Source: Oreocharis arfaki
Lineage: Eukaryota > Chordata > Aves > Passeriformes > Paramythiidae
Direction of reading: 5' to 3'
Assembly: GCA_013398015.1 (NCBI GenBank)
Contig: VZRR01006734.1
Coordinates: forward strand, 339,519-403,518
Length of the DNA stretch: 64,000 nucleotides
Shown here: in pieces, positions 37,490 through 50,859 of the stretch
Layout of the letters: each line of letters starts with the position of its first letter
Numbering within the stretch: position 1 is the stretch's first letter
Notes under the pieces: generated by a model
What the model was told of the DNA's origin: nothing
Database searches by the model: none
Seen by the model: only the letters and a program-made list of their open reading frames with translations
Made by a program: the position numbers and the translations under genes

Positions 37490-37780
37490 AACAAGACCAG
37501 GCCCCTTGCATGGCACAACAGGAAGACAAGAAGCAACATATACAAGTTAAAAGGAAAGTATCTTACTGGATAGAAGGAAAAATATTTTCCCCATGAGAAC
37601 AGTCACCCACTGGAACAGGCTGCCCAGAAACACTGTGCAGTCTCCATCCTGGGAGGTTTTCAAGACACAGCAGCATCAGAGGCTGGAAACGGCCTGATTT
37701 CACAGCTGACCCAGCTCTAAGCAGGAGGTTGGACTGGAGATCTGAGGGACCTTCAAACCTCAGCTACCACGTGATCCTAC
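37490..37780 (+). mobile_element. Old CR1 LINE fragment
   Basis: It is diverged but recognisable along its length. AACAGGAAGACAAGAAGCAA corresponds to the ORF2 tail segment that usually reads 'GACAGGACAAGAGGCAATGG'. Then CACTGGAACAGGCTGCCCAG, TCTCCATCCTGGGAGGTTTT, AAGCAGGAGGTTGGACTGGA and finally CCTTCAAACCTCAGCTACCA follow in the correct CR1 order. It ends near 37780 at GTGATCCTAC, a degraded form of the usual terminal octamers. Divergence is clearly higher than in the copies at 8857-9021 and 41648-42130, so this is an older insertion. The left boundary is approximate. Confidence 0.85.
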
Positions 37781-40700
37781 TACTGCCAACAGCAGGAGCA
37801 ATACCTTTTGAAAATGAGAAGTGACAACAGCCATCAGATCATGAGGGGGTGAAACTGAAATATCAGAGAGTACGAAACCAGTGAATTCTTCTTCCAGGGG
37901 CAGCACAACCTTATCTCATGCACCTCAGCAGCAGCTGGGTCTTGTGACAGGATAGAAAGTACCAAAGTTTTTTGACTTTAATAAATTATACACTACTTAC
38001 TAGCAAAGGGCAATTGTCTTGAAGAGGCTAAAGATCACCAGATCATCTCAGATTTCATGAAAAAAAACAAACCTGTCCCACTTTGCTACAAATGGCAATT
38101 TGCAGCAATTAGGAATTGAGATTTTTTGTTGTCTGGAAATGCCATACTAGATGTAGGAATGGGTGACGGATATTTTATAGTGCCTGATAACCTAGGGACC
38201 CTAAGAAGATCCAAAATTTCCCTGTACCTAGAAACAGAGGAGAAGCCTCAATGTAGGTTACATCAAATTGCAAACTCAGCTCATATTTTAAATATGGTAA
38301 AGTTATTCTGCAAGAGCTGATATTACATATGCATGACAAAACCATGAAAGGAAAAACTAAAACAAGGTAACATACATTTGAAGGGAAAAGTTCTTCCACA
38401 GCAGCACCCTCCACTCTTTAAGATATGCAATTAAATATGCAGTTATAAAAGTAAGAGTCATCCTGAACATCACATCACAGCAGTTGAAGCTACAGAAATC
38501 TTTTAGCAGCCCCCAAGGAAGTGCAGTTAAGAGTAATTTCACATTCACTGGAGCATCTGTGAGCACCAATGAGGTCAAATTTTTGCAGACCTGTTAGTTC
38601 TGCTTCCACAGGAGAAGTTACTGCAGACAGAGAAAGGAAAACCCCACGATCGAATGCTAAATGTGTACTTTGGAACCCCTTCCCGTTCAAATGACTTGCA
38701 AGATAGAAACTAAATTATAAACAGCCTGAGACAATAGCTTCTAACTTGCAGCTGTTGGCCAGTTTGATTCCAAGGTTCAGTTCCACATTTAAAACACCTT
38801 AAAAAACAGATAAGCTGGTCAGAAACCACCAGAGCATCTTCATTCTGACGTGCTTCAAAGTCCAAGGTCCATAATTTAATAGCTTGAACTCACGAACCAT
38901 CTCCAAGGTATAAAAAAGAAATATTTTTTTATATCCTCAGTGAAATTTTCCCAAAATCTAATCGCCACGTTACTCTCAATCATTTTAACTATGTCAATAC
39001 TTTCATTACAATTCAAACCACAATGATGGGGTCACACAGTTGCCAAGACAGACCAAGGAGAACATGAACCCTGTGGCACTGGCAGCGCAAAAGGTTCATA
39101 CATGCCAGAAGGGAGATTTGTGTGATTCCAGAGACAGACAAATGGATGGCAAGAAGATGTGGGTTATTCAGCCAGGTTTCATTTCACAAAAAGCTTGGAA
39201 ATTCAGAAATTTTGTAATATTGGTTACAATGTTTGTAAGAACATCTCTGCGGCTGGCTGACTGCTGTCTCTGACTCTAACAATGCATAATAAAGCCATAT
39301 TTAATATATGTGTATTTTTCAATTTAGAAGTTGATACAATTATTGAAAGTGAGCAACTAAAGATAAAGAACAGCAAGCCAGCAGATGGAGAGGGACTGTG
39401 CACAGAGCCCTGACTGCTTGCAAGTATTCAAATCATAAACACTCCACCTTTGCTGTGCACATTAAAATGGATATTTTCAAGACTGACTGCAAATATTAAA
39501 CTCCTTTCCTGAGATACCTTAACAACCTAAATAATAATAACCACTTAAAAGCACTACTGCACAAGGAAATAAGGCTTATAAAAATCTAATGCTAATTTAT
39601 TTTTCTGTGCTATACTTTTCATTCCGTGTATTTCCACACCTGTGCCGTACTTTCAGGCTGTGTATTGCAGTTTTCAGAGCAAACACCACCCTGATCAGAA
39701 TATACCCCCTTGTCTTTTAACTTTGCCTTTTCTCCCCAGTCATTCTGAACACAGAAGCAGCAAGGATCACAATTCCACTGCAAGACACAACCTATGTTTC
39801 TCAGACAGGAAAATTAAGGCACTAATGCTCAGATGGGTTTCACCGTGCGACAGAAGCCTCAGTAAACACCACATTAGTAACCCAGACACTTTCCCTTCTT
39901 TTTACAGTCAATAGCAAGAAACAAGGGGACCAGACATGCCTGCCAAAGATTTTTAGGTAAATGGACTTCTCTTTCAGGTTTTGTGAGGTGTGGAGAGTAT
40001 TAACCCTGTTTTACATACTTTCTGCACAGAAATGCCTCTAGAGAGAGTGGTAGCATCAACCAGACACTTCCACCTGCCTAAAAATCTGACTTAGCCCCCG
40101 CAGGACTTTCCCCACTGCCGTGCAGTAGGACAAAAAACTTACTTAATCTGTAAACACACCCCATCAGAGAAGAAGTGCTAGGTCACAGGCAGATAAAGGA
40201 ATAAAAGCAGGACTCAACTCCCAGACTTCAGTTTCAAATGCCAGATCATGTATTTTTTAAATCCTCTTTAGCTTCTATATTCATCTTCATGCCAAATGGT
40301 ACAGTCTGACTGACATTGACCTTTCATGTATAGGAAGCTACACAGAGAGAAATGATGTGGTCATTAAATTCCTAGTTTCTAAAATTTTGGCTGGAATTAA
40401 GATTCAATATTAAGTCAGTTAAATAAGATTGTCAAAAAGAATGAAAAAATGACTAATATATATTAAATATCTGGCCTTTTCTGCCACTTTTTTCCCCCAA
40501 GTTTTTCCATCTGTTCTTGGCCATCAGAAAAAGGTGGCAAACATAATCCACTATTTTCTCAGCCAAATCTATGTTCTCTGTCACAATGTGAAAAAAAGAC
40601 ATTTTTTTCTTTCTTTCAGGTAGTTTGATGGACTGAAGAAGAAAATGTCTTAGAAAATGTCTGCCTAGAACTGATGCAGGAAGAAAAAAACCTGTGGGCA

Positions 40701-41647
40701 ATCCAAAAAGAAAGAATATAGTGAAAGTGCTGCAGAGCCTTTAAATGGGAGCAAGAGCTTTGAGCCTGGTGCACACGGGTCAGTCAGCACTTTCAGAACT
40801 TAAGAAAAGTATTTTGAGAGAGATGAAATAACTGTACAATGATGCTGTGCCAGGCACTATCTGTTTCATTAGAAAAAGAGATGAAAAATGTTTTGATCAA
40901 AGTTATTTTGTCTTTCTATGCTTGCTATAGCCACCAAAACACAGAAGAGAAGAGGATGTAGTCCCAGCTTGCAGCACTACAAAACTGGCTGGAAGCATCA
41001 GTAAATTTGGATGATTTGGGGTGTTTTTCTGTTATTTTGTTTTTCTGCCTTTAAGTATCAAATACTGCCTACACCCACAGACTACATTCAGCTTGAATAT
41101 AATTCTGCTAAATCTCATGGCATATGTAACATTTGGATCTTATATGTCTTAAAAGTACCACAAACCACACAAAACCCCCTCACAAACAACAACGAAATAA
41201 TTCTCAGAGAACCCTTGGGGCTTTTACCACTGCCCATAAGTAAATTGAGGCACAGACACACAAAGAAGTGCTCCCTAAAGGCTTGTGAACTCTGCAGGTG
41301 GAGCTGCAGCTACAGCTCACCAGGCACTTCTCTCCTGTTCGTTATCCTGCAGGCTTCACCTTACAGGTTGCTTCCCAAAAAGTAATCCTCCAAAGCACAA
41401 ATTTTCATAGCTTCTATTAACTTTTAGGCCTGGATTCTTTATAAACAACAACTGAGGCAAAAGATAGATTGGCAGCCTACCAATACTGAGCATTCACTGA
41501 AGCAATGATAAGAGTGTCCGGGTGTGTGACCACTGGGAGATGCAGACCTGGGATGCGGCATCCACCCCAATGCAGAGGGGAATAGACTCAAAGTGATGGG
41601 GATGCTGGGCCTGGTTTCAGCGCTGCACAAGGAAGGGTTATCTTATA
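37781..41647. other. Non-coding, no recognised feature
   Basis: Unique AT-rich sequence. The largest frame is 124 codons (41011-41385, plus) and shows no recognisable similarity. No repeat family is seen. Confidence 0.6.
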
Positions 41648-42130
41648 ACAGAATCCCAGAATGGTTTGGGTTGGAAGGAACCTTACAAATCATCTTGTTC
41701 CAAACCCCCTGCCATGGGCAGGGACACCTTCCACGAGACCAGGTTGCCCCAAGCCTGGTCTAACCTGGTCTTGAACACTTCCAAGGATGGGGCATCCATC
41801 CATTCACTGGGCAACCTGTTCCTGTATCTCACTGCCCTTACAGAAAAAAATTTCTTCCTAATATCTAATCGAAACCTGTCCTCTTTGAGCTTAAAGCCAT
41901 TTCCTTTTTTCTTATCACTACATGTCCCTGTCAAAAGTCCCTCCCCAGCTCTCTCCAGGCCCCCTTTAGGAACTGGAAGGTGCAATAAGGTCTCCCCAGA
42001 GGCTTCTCTTCTCCAGGAGGAAAAAGCCCCAACTCTCTCAGCCTTTCCTCATAGAGAGGTGTTCTATCCCTCTAATCATCTTCGTCGTCCTCCTCTGGAA
42101 TCACTCCAAGAGGTCTGTGTATCATGGTCC
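41648..42130 (-). mobile_element. CR1 LINE fragment retaining the ORF2 tail
   Basis: On the plus strand it begins CAGAATCCCAGAATGGTTTG and continues GGTTGGAAGGAACCTTACAA, the complement of the CR1 3' end. ORF2 on the minus strand is still open for 100 codons (41683-41985), and its tail contains FFSVRAVRYRNRLPSEW and APSLEVFKTRLDQAWGNLV, the conserved end of the CR1 polyprotein. An intact tail and close match suggest a younger copy than the others. The copy is 5'-truncated near 42130 and lacks the endonuclease and reverse-transcriptase regions. The 175-codon plus-strand frame at 41666-42193 is antisense to this element and should not be called a gene. Confidence 0.94.
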
Positions 42131-45100
42131 TTCCCCTCATCCCATCCTTTAAATGCATGTAGTTACATTTATTTACTACCCCAAACCCTGTGACTTAATT
42201 CCTTTTGTCTGCCCAACACAACAGGATCTTGACCCCTTGTTGGAGCCCAAGAGCTGTCGTAAAACAACATTTTTAATCTGTTTTATCCAGTCCTAGCAAA
42301 TGAAGTTTTAGCAGATATTTTTTGCCTGCTCTGCCAACTAGATACTTCATAAAGTGAAACAGAATCTCTGCTTCCTTCAGGGCACCTGCTTTCAATTACA
42401 GGAAACATACGGCACCTTCAGATTTTTCAGCTTTCAACATCTGTGCTTTGCAGGTACAATTTGTTGCATTCAAATTACTGCTAAAGCTGCAGAATGGTGT
42501 CGAGCTTTCAGGGACATGCTTGAGAAACAGTAGAGATGGACAGAAAGTAATGGTTATTTGCCATTGCTTTTTAATGACTGATTAATGCCTGTTCTGAACC
42601 AAATCCTTTAAATTGTTTAGAAATCTCACCTTGTTCCTCTTGGAAAGTCCATTCAGCCTCAGCTTGATTAGAAACATCACCTCTACCCTGTAGCAGACAA
42701 ACATACTGGCATTGCTATCCAGCCAAATACACCAGTCTCACACCTTACTGGGAAAGATAACGCTATAAATAATACCCCTAAAAGGGAAAACAGCCTGTTA
42801 TATCAGTCAGGCACAGCTGGTCACCACGCTGGGATGAGACAGTGACAGCTACAGGTTTAATTCTGCACTAGGTTAAATATGTCAGTCAGGGACACACACA
42901 CGCACACAGATTTATATTCTCCCACCTTTTCCAAACAGCACTGGTGTGTACAAACCAAACCAGCTCCTCTGAGCAACCCCTCAGGACTTCTCCAAGTTGG
43001 TGCAGTATGACATAAACCTGAGTGTCTGTTCCTAGACACATCCAGGTGCACTGATGGCAAGAATCTCAGATTAACCACCACCGTGGTGCTCCCTGCTCCA
43101 GCTGCAGCCCAGCCTGCTGGCTCCTTATTTCACTTATTGTCACATCATAGCTAGTGCTTGCCAAATCACACAAGCTAAAACAGGACTTCCTTACTGCTTG
43201 TATTGGATCTAGCTCAGGAAAAACTTGCTGGTCCTATGGAACAGCAGCCATCAGCCCCAAGGTCTAACCAGGAGACAAAAGGAGGTAAGGAGAAGCAGGA
43301 GAGTGAATGATGAACACTACTGTTACAGGGAAAAAACAGGGGGGAGCATTTTCTAATCTAGACCTAAAGGAATAGATTTCTACGGATGGATGGATGACAG
43401 ATCTGTGGCAGAACAGGACTCATGGGAATACAGTGTGGAATATATTCTCCAGGATCAAATCCAGTTGCTTTACTACATACTAAAGGCTACTGGAGTATTT
43501 AGGTATTTACAATCTTTATTATTATGTTTGTATTCCTTTATGAATTATAGCTACATCATATGATTTCATATTTATTTACAAGGATCATCCTTCTGCTTAA
43601 GGTGAATTTCGATCCAGTGGAATTCCATTGAGCTTAAAATCACAGATTACTATGAAGGTATCTGTGCTGAAGGAGTGCCCCTCCTTCACCTGTTCACTGT
43701 GTAAGCAGCTGATAGGGATGTGTATGTGAGAGAAATTAGGAACAGAGAAGAAATCAATTATTATGCTTAGAGAAATCATGTCTTAAGAGGATGCTTTTAG
43801 ACTTAAAAAAACTTAGGAAAGGAAACTAAAAAACAACTTGTGTTTAGTTACTGTAAGAGAAATCTCCCAAATTAATGCACACCAAACTTTCCAGTCCCTA
43901 AGTCTTTTCTCTTAGATCAGCTAATTTTGTGTCAGCTTGTACTACAAAAATGAGCAGAACATTGTGGCATCTACGAGTTTGTTTCACACTTTTTAACTTG
44001 GATTCAGCTCTGGACTCCTGTTTCCTCCAGTTCTGCTTCAGGAGACTGAAGCAGTAGGATGGGATCCAGGTTCATCTTTGCATTCCAGGCAGGCTACACC
44101 TCCTACATTTGGTTCAGGACTTTTTCTAATTTAATTATGTTTGCACTTGGATGTAAGTTAAGTCACAGCTCAACCATTAGCTGTGCTCTGCTCTGGCATC
44201 CACCCTCTATATTTGACTTCACTAACTGCGTAATGTTTTGCAGTGAGTTTCTGATAAGTATGTGTTTGCAGATCTTCATGACAGACTAATAACACCAAAG
44301 GAGGCTCCAGGAACGTTTTAAGTAAATATTATATGTATATTTTCTCAACAGTGTCTGCCTACCAGCACCTTCGGAGCTACATAATCTTAACTAGAACACA
44401 TTTGCATTCTGTTTGCCCTAACCAATGTGGTCCATTGCTACTGAGCAAACTGTGATTAAAACATTATGCAGAACGTAGTTCCAGGACAGACGGTCATGTG
44501 GTTCTGAAGAGGCAGCAGTTTCTATTTCTGTCTTGCAAAATTCTGCTTGCCATCATTAGGTATTTCTTCATTAATCATAATGAATAATGAGTAGACGAAG
44601 GCCTTTACCTGGGCCAGGAACTTCTTAAGGTATTTTGAGAAACTATTTGCTCTTCTTCCTTTGTCTTCTTCCTTCTCTATTGTTATTCCCAATTTAGGCC
44701 TAGGATGGATGCCTGGAATGTAGGTCCAGTTGCAAATGGTTTGAATTTGCACCATCTTCAGAGCGGGCATCTTCCCTTACTGTGTCAAGAGATGACAGAA
44801 CATCAATTCAGGGAAGATGCTTGAGCTTGGTGGAGAGCAGATGTTAGGCATCTTAACTTTTTCTAGTAATTTATTATATTGTCATCTTTTCGGCTGCTAT
44901 CAGCAGATGGTTTAACAGTTTGGAGTGGTAGCCAAACTGAAAAAAAATTGAGTAGTGCCACTGAGCACATTAGATAGACGAGACCTGATTAGGGCATTTT
45001 CTTCTCATCCGAAATACGAAAATGGAATTCCACACTCAGCCATTTGGACACGTCTCATTCGGTGTATAACAATGGTACAATCTAAATTATAGCAGTCACC

Positions 45101-47079
45101 TATATATTCCATATATGAAATAAATTTAAGCTAAGCTAGTTACTAGTAACAGCTGTGAAAGCACAGGCTCTGAAACTCATCTGCTGCAGACAAATCTCTA
45201 ATCTCTTTGGCTCAGATTTATTAAATTTATGTGTGTGGGATTTCCTGTTTAGTCCGTGAAGAGAAATAATCATTTTAGAGGGCAATTCAGACTTCAGGTG
45301 GACTAAAATGGAGGTAGAAATGTCTTTCCATTGACTACAGAGGCATCCTAGGGCAACTGTAGATAAATACTCTCTATCTGTAAAGGAGGATAACAGCTTT
45401 GTCACAGCAATATCAGGAAGATGAATAGAATACATATGGCTTAGAATAATGACAGCAATTATCTACCTCAGTTAGATAAAATGTCTTGTTTTCTGTTCAA
45501 CTTGCCTGCTCATACTACACCAATATACACCTGCTCTGTAAAGGCAAAGCACTCCCTTTGTATTTCAACAGTTTAAGGTGTTGCTACAAATCCAAGACCA
45601 GAAAGGACATCTTGTGTCACCTAAGCCATAAGAGTAAACCCAAAAAATTATCTCATTCGTGTCCCGTAGCCTAGTGATGCCGGTAATAGGACATGGACTT
45701 TGTGCTGAGCCTGCACATCCCCAGCCCCAGGCATGTCAGGCTTGCCTACACTCGTATTGCCCAACCTGGAGCTTCATTTTAGCTGCTTTAGCTGCAGCAG
45801 CAATCTTCTTAATGGCCAGGTGGCTGTTCCCTAGTATATTTTACTTTTGCTTGTCTTTGCATAATGATGTGGTTTATGTGTGCTTTTTATACAGACAGCA
45901 GTAACTCACAGTTACTCTGCAATAATGAAATATTTATTATCCCAACAGGTAACAACAGAGTGCAGAGGAACACAGTCCTGGTTTCATACCAGAGAACTTG
46001 GAAGAGGCAACACAAGGTACAGTGCAGAGGAGTGGAGGCACAAGCAGGTATCAGACAGGGCACAGACTGACACTCAAGACCCGCAGGGCTACAAAAACTC
46101 TCCTAGAGCTGCCTAACAAAATGCAAATCTGTGGTTTTAGGGTAAGACAGAAAAAGTATCCAACGTGCGTAAGACATCACATACATATTGAATAGGTGTT
46201 GCAATCCAAGGCAGAAAGTGTAAGGTGTAAAAGAATGTTAGGAAACATAGAAAACCCCATTAAAACAGCCAGAAGTAGAACTCAGAATGAGGATTAGGAA
46301 ACCATCAACATCATGTCATCATGGCAAAGAGGAAGAAGAAACCCTCACTATCAAGGTAACTCTCCCAACGAAGCCCTTGCTATCTGACTACTTGCCCTAT
46401 CCACTTCCCAGCTCCAAAAATTAAAGCTCATTGAGAAAGGGTGAGCAAAACACCTAGGATAGGAGTAGACACTCAGAAATGTATCTATGTTCATTTCAAA
46501 TGTATTATTGAAGCTTTCCTCCCCCATAACAGCATTCTTTCTTTTATCTTAATAAGTAGATCTGGATTAATAATAGTAATAATAACAACAATAATCTTTG
46601 ATAAGACCATTAAGATTTCAATTACACTAACAACAAGTTTTGGCCTCTTACACAGGGAGCACGTTTCACTTGCCTGTAAGAAGATTTTGAATCTGAAAAT
46701 GTTAAATATTAAAGCTAGTCTCTTGCCTTTGTTCCTCTTCCAAGACAGCCAGACCAGAAACTCACAGCTCTGACCAAGAAAAGAAAAAAAGCAAAAAACC
46801 TACTAATTTTTTAACATGAATGTGACCAGTTTCTATCCATTACTGTCTTGTGCTCCACTGTAATAATTTACTCTTTCCATATGTACTTGCACAGTGATCA
46901 CACTCCTGTTAGGCACTGCAGAGCCTAATCAAGACAAAACCTTTCTAGCCTCAACTTGTAGGAGAGTCATGGCCTCTCACATCTTTTTTTTTCACAGAGG
47001 AAACCCCAGCACAGAAACAGAGCTTATTCAGGAAGTTCACAGTGAGACCTGGTGTGACAGTTAAGAATAAAAGCGCAGC
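42131..47079. other. Non-coding, no recognised gene
   Basis: Unique sequence with short (CA)n at about 42892-42908 and an AAT-rich tract at 46567-46595. A 9-bp inverted repeat (CTGCTTCAG at 44033-44041, CTGAAGCAG at 44046-44054) is within chance expectation. The frames at 45659-46195 overlap one another. The one at 45659-45904 has a hydrophobic run (FILAALAAAAIFLMARWLF), but nothing else supports a membrane protein. Confidence 0.6.
46567..46595. repeat. AAT-rich imperfect repeat
   Basis: TAATAA/TAATAG/AACAAC-type units. Confidence 0.8.
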
Positions 47080-47520
47080 CACAACAATTTTATGTTGATT
47101 TCAAACATTTGAGTTTGCTGGAGTAGTTGTTGAGTAGTAACAAAGCAAATTGCAAATACTATAACAATCATGATAATATGCTAATAATTTTAATTGAAGT
47201 AATTTCTGCAGACAATAAGAATTATACCCTAATGTGTTAATTAATATGATTAGGAAATGTTGTGAAAATGAGTATGTAAAATGATATCACACAGTACATG
47301 GAAAGGCGTGTACAGGGGCTGGCTCCTCCGAGCTCTCCTCGAGGTGAGATTTATGGACATTAAAACACAAGGCTTCGGCAAGGTAAACAGCTGTTTCGAT
47401 TTTAGTTATAATGAACATTAACTCCACATCCCCATTTCTGCTTAATTAAACCTCTGTCTCTGCAACCGATCAAGAGCAAACAGCAAAGGTAACAGGCACT
47501 AATTGGGCCCTGTGCAATTT
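47080..47520. promoter_or_regulatory. Candidate conserved regulatory block
   Basis: A dense cluster of homeodomain-type TAAT/ATTA cores spans 47160-47260 and includes a TTAATTAA at 47237-47244. It is followed by a GC-richer, CpG-bearing part (47310-47400) with CAGCTG in AACAGCTGTTTCG. The text looks like vertebrate developmental enhancers that I know of, with low-divergence AT-rich cores beside a richer flank. Conservation cannot be tested here, and the target gene is unknown. Confidence 0.2.
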
Positions 47521-49239
47521 CAGCCTCAGCTTGGAGCCCAAGTGGTCTGTCTGAACCGAAAAACTCCTTCAAAATATAAAAGTTTCTCTGCTGCTCCTCT
47601 CTCCAGCATTCCCAACAATTTATTCACTCAAAGCCAAACAAGGTACATGCATCATAAAAGAAAAAAAGATCATGCAAAAGCACTGCAAAATGTACAATGT
47701 GAAAGAATAAATTAAATGCCTTTTTACTGCCATGCAGGTTGTCACTTCCTTATTATTTCTTATACAACGTAAAGTTAAAAAAAAAACCCAAACCCCTACA
47801 AAACTCACAAAAAGGCTCTCAGGAAACCTCCTGCTGGACATCTGACAGCCAGCGCCTGGGCATTTTGATTAATCTTCACCCTCCCCAAGAGAGGATCACC
47901 ACTGCGTCAGCACAGAGTTAACCACAGAACCAGCTCATGGAAGAGACAGAGAAGGAGGCAGCGAGCAACCTGCTCTTTAAATGCATGCAAAACCCCCACG
48001 AGATGCATCTACTAAAAGAGAAAGCCTCAAGAACTGTGGTGCTGTGCCCCAAATATGTTTTGAAGAACCCACAACCTCCCTGTACAAAATGTCCCCCTGT
48101 CCTCCTCGCGACATGCGTCAGTCAGCACCAAAGCGGCTCCATCTGAGAGGAACTGGACATGACAGAGCACAGACTGCTCCTACCACACTTACTGAGGGGA
48201 AAAATAAAAATAGAAGAACTTATGCCCCAGAGGACACCATATAATTATTCTGTAAATGAATCTTTAAGACAAGACAGAATAAGAAAACAGTTGAAATACC
48301 TCACAGCCCCTCAGATGTGGAAGTGACAGCTGCAGTCTTTCTTGAAGTGCCTCACTTCATGAGCATGCTCCTCAAGATTTCTTTTTGACCTACAGCCTTT
48401 CTGAGCTTCCTTTGTGGCTTAGCAATACAAAAACTGTCGCTTAATCGTTACGCTGAAACCATTCGCTCCCTGGTTAACTTTCTTTTTCCCCTCAGCTGAA
48501 AGCTGCGAGTTCACCAATGTACGAGGCAAAAGCTAGGGAAAACACCCTGTGGTTCTCTACAAATACACAATAACCTTTAATACAAAATACATTTTAACTT
48601 GCAGCGCAGTAATAGCCAATTGGGATTTACATGCACAACGAGGTTGATCTTCAAAAAGCACCATTTTGCAGCTCTCTGAAGGAAGTGGTAAATACCGTGC
48701 AAGCTCTTGCCCCTACATAGGAGGCTGGCTACTTACACCCTGAACTGAGAGCAGACCTTAAGCATAAATCACTTAATTGCTCATTTTGTTTGATATCCAA
48801 GTACCTCATGCTAATAAAGTTAAGCATTAAAGAATTACAATGTGAAAAATTATACGCCCATCTCATAAAAAAAAAAAAAAAATCCATGAAACAGAGCTGG
48901 GTCTGAAAGGCTCTCGACAACGTACAGCATATGGCTAATTTTAGATGATTCCTCAATCACTGGAGAGTTTGCAGTGTACACAGCCAAGCCAGCTCAATCA
49001 ACTGGCTTCTATCTCCATGACTCCAGGTCACATTATCTCATGAATGAACTGTTATGTAGGTCAGTCAAGAGTCATCTAATTGAATGCACGTTTCAGCCTT
49101 GGCATTTATGCTCTAGATATCAAAGCTGTAGACAACTGGGTAAGTCAAAAGAAAATATGAAGGAAGGGGCTGTGATAATTAGGCTTTGTTTCAGACAACA
49201 GGCAGGGGAACAGATGCTAGCAGAAACTTGTATTTAGCC
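47521..49239. other. Non-coding, no recognised gene
   Basis: Several frames under 90 codons overlap between 47503 and 48244; none is recognisable. An A16 run lies at 48867-48882. The CpG-bearing stretch 48430-48540 (TCGCTTAATCGTTACGC and neighbours) is the only feature out of the background. Confidence 0.55.
48867..48882. repeat. A16 run
   Basis: Homopolymer. Confidence 0.9.
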
Positions 49240-49560
49240 ATTTTCGTTTTAACTGGATATAATGCAGGCGGAAAGTGCAGGAGCAACAGGCTCAGTGGTG
49301 AGGAGCTTTGCTGGGTCACAGGTTGGAATTTAGTCACAAATCAAGCGCTGTCCTGCTAACGTCCCCCAGCTTGGCTGGGAGGTACATTGGTCTCTGCTGA
49401 GGCATGTGCCAAATACGTGTCTGCTTACTTGCAGTAACTGATACCGCTGAGTCTCTTCACAGAGGCCCCCGAGCGGTCATCTGGAAGGAATATTTTTGGT
49501 AGTTCCCAAATCAAGGCGGATTCTAGACAACAACAGAACTGAAAGTTTCCATTCTCCATC
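49240..49560. promoter_or_regulatory. Candidate regulatory block, CpG-bearing
   Basis: Eleven or so CpGs are scattered in about 300 bases (for example AAGCGCTG, TACGTG, ACCGCTG, CCGAGCGGTC, GGCGGATT), more than in the neighbouring DNA. No open frame or repeat explains them. It could be a conserved element or merely a less methylated patch. No function is shown. Confidence 0.15.
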
Positions 49561-50859
49561 GCCAATCTGAGTCAAGCTTGTACTTACATGTTTTAAAGAG
49601 CAAGGTCTTTGGGGAGACCTCCCAGCATGGCTCATGAGCTGTTTATTTAGCTTTGCAAGCAGAAAGCTGATGTAAAAAACACTAGAGTAATAATCCTGGT
49701 AGTATTTGGGTAAAATGAAGAATATCAGATTGAAGATGCATGATGAAACTAAAGTGAGAAAGTTCTTGCTTTATAGAAATGCTTTGACAGACATTTCTTT
49801 TCACTTCCCCTTCAATCCAAGCTATTCTAATTTAGACGCAAAAACAAAATTGCAACTGATTAAAATTGGGTTGGCGGTAGTTCCCTTATGAGGAAACGCA
49901 GCTCACAATCAGATAAAAGCCAAGCTGTCTAAATGCAGCCCTGCTTGCACTTTATAACGGTGACCCAGCAGCTATTTACTAGTTATTTGTGTATTTTCAA
50001 TTTTCAGAAAGAGCTCACAAAGGATTTTTCTCCTCCTTTGTGCTCCCCCAACTTTAAGAATCATTTCTGGAGTACAAAGGGTTAAAACTACTGAAGTGAA
50101 AGCAAAATGCCCAAGGCCAAGTTTTCCTGCAGCCTGTGTATGTGGTTGCATTTTCATCTCCTGTGTCCTGACAGCTGTTATCTTCAAGTGTGCTTCGACT
50201 TGCCCACTGCTGTTCCAGCAGTCTTTTTGTTGAACTCAGAGCTTGCTTTTAAGAGCTTTAAAACCTTGATGCATGCAGGTTGTAGAAGGAGGATGCAAGA
50301 AATAACACCTATTATATATGAGAGGTATCTTTTGCTGACTTGTGCCCCACCTGCTTCAAAACGGGGATTTTCAAAAAGATTACAAAGCACCTTAAAAAGA
50401 AATAAAATAAAACAACCCCCCATGTAGCCCTTTGTAACCTGTTCCCCATCTCCAAAAAAGCCTTTGCTCCAATGTTCTCACGTCCCAGCAACAACTGCTT
50501 TGCACTCACATAGGGTGACTCTTACGAGGATGTGAAAGTAACTATAAACATCTGTTAATTAAGTTTCAATTTGCACATGAGATGGGCAATAAATGAATTT
50601 TATAAATGGGTATGTTGAAGCACACAGCACTGGATAAAGCTGGCCAACTTGAGTATAAGATAGAAGGAGGGACACTGAGTTTCCTTGTTCTGGCTGCTAT
50701 TCTTGCAAATAAAATAAAGGCTATGTAAGTGCACCTGAGATGTTGTTGACTTCTACTGTGCAGAAGACGAAGTCAGAATAATTTTCCAGAAAATAAACAC
50801 AGATATCCATAAAAACAAAAGCCCCCACAAATTAGTTATTGATGAATAAAATTGCATCA
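49561..50859. other. Non-coding, no recognised feature
   Basis: Unique sequence; frames up to 106 codons (50107-50427, plus) without recognisable similarity. Confidence 0.6.

Noticed and set aside
37420..37490. Apparent minus-strand CR1 text before a plus-strand CR1, suggesting an inverted 5' end
   Set aside because: The downstream part aligns to the CR1 plus strand continuously from about 37490, and the upstream resemblance is short and ambiguous, so no inversion is needed.
41666..42193. 175-codon plus-strand frame
   Set aside because: It is antisense to a CR1 element for nearly its full length.
44033..44054. 9-bp hairpin CTGCTTCAG/CTGAAGCAG
   Set aside because: Pairs of this length with short spacers are expected several times in the window.
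45659..45904. Frame with a hydrophobic alanine/leucine run that looks like a membrane segment
   Set aside because: The frame is short, overlaps other frames and has no recognisable family, promoter or splice support.
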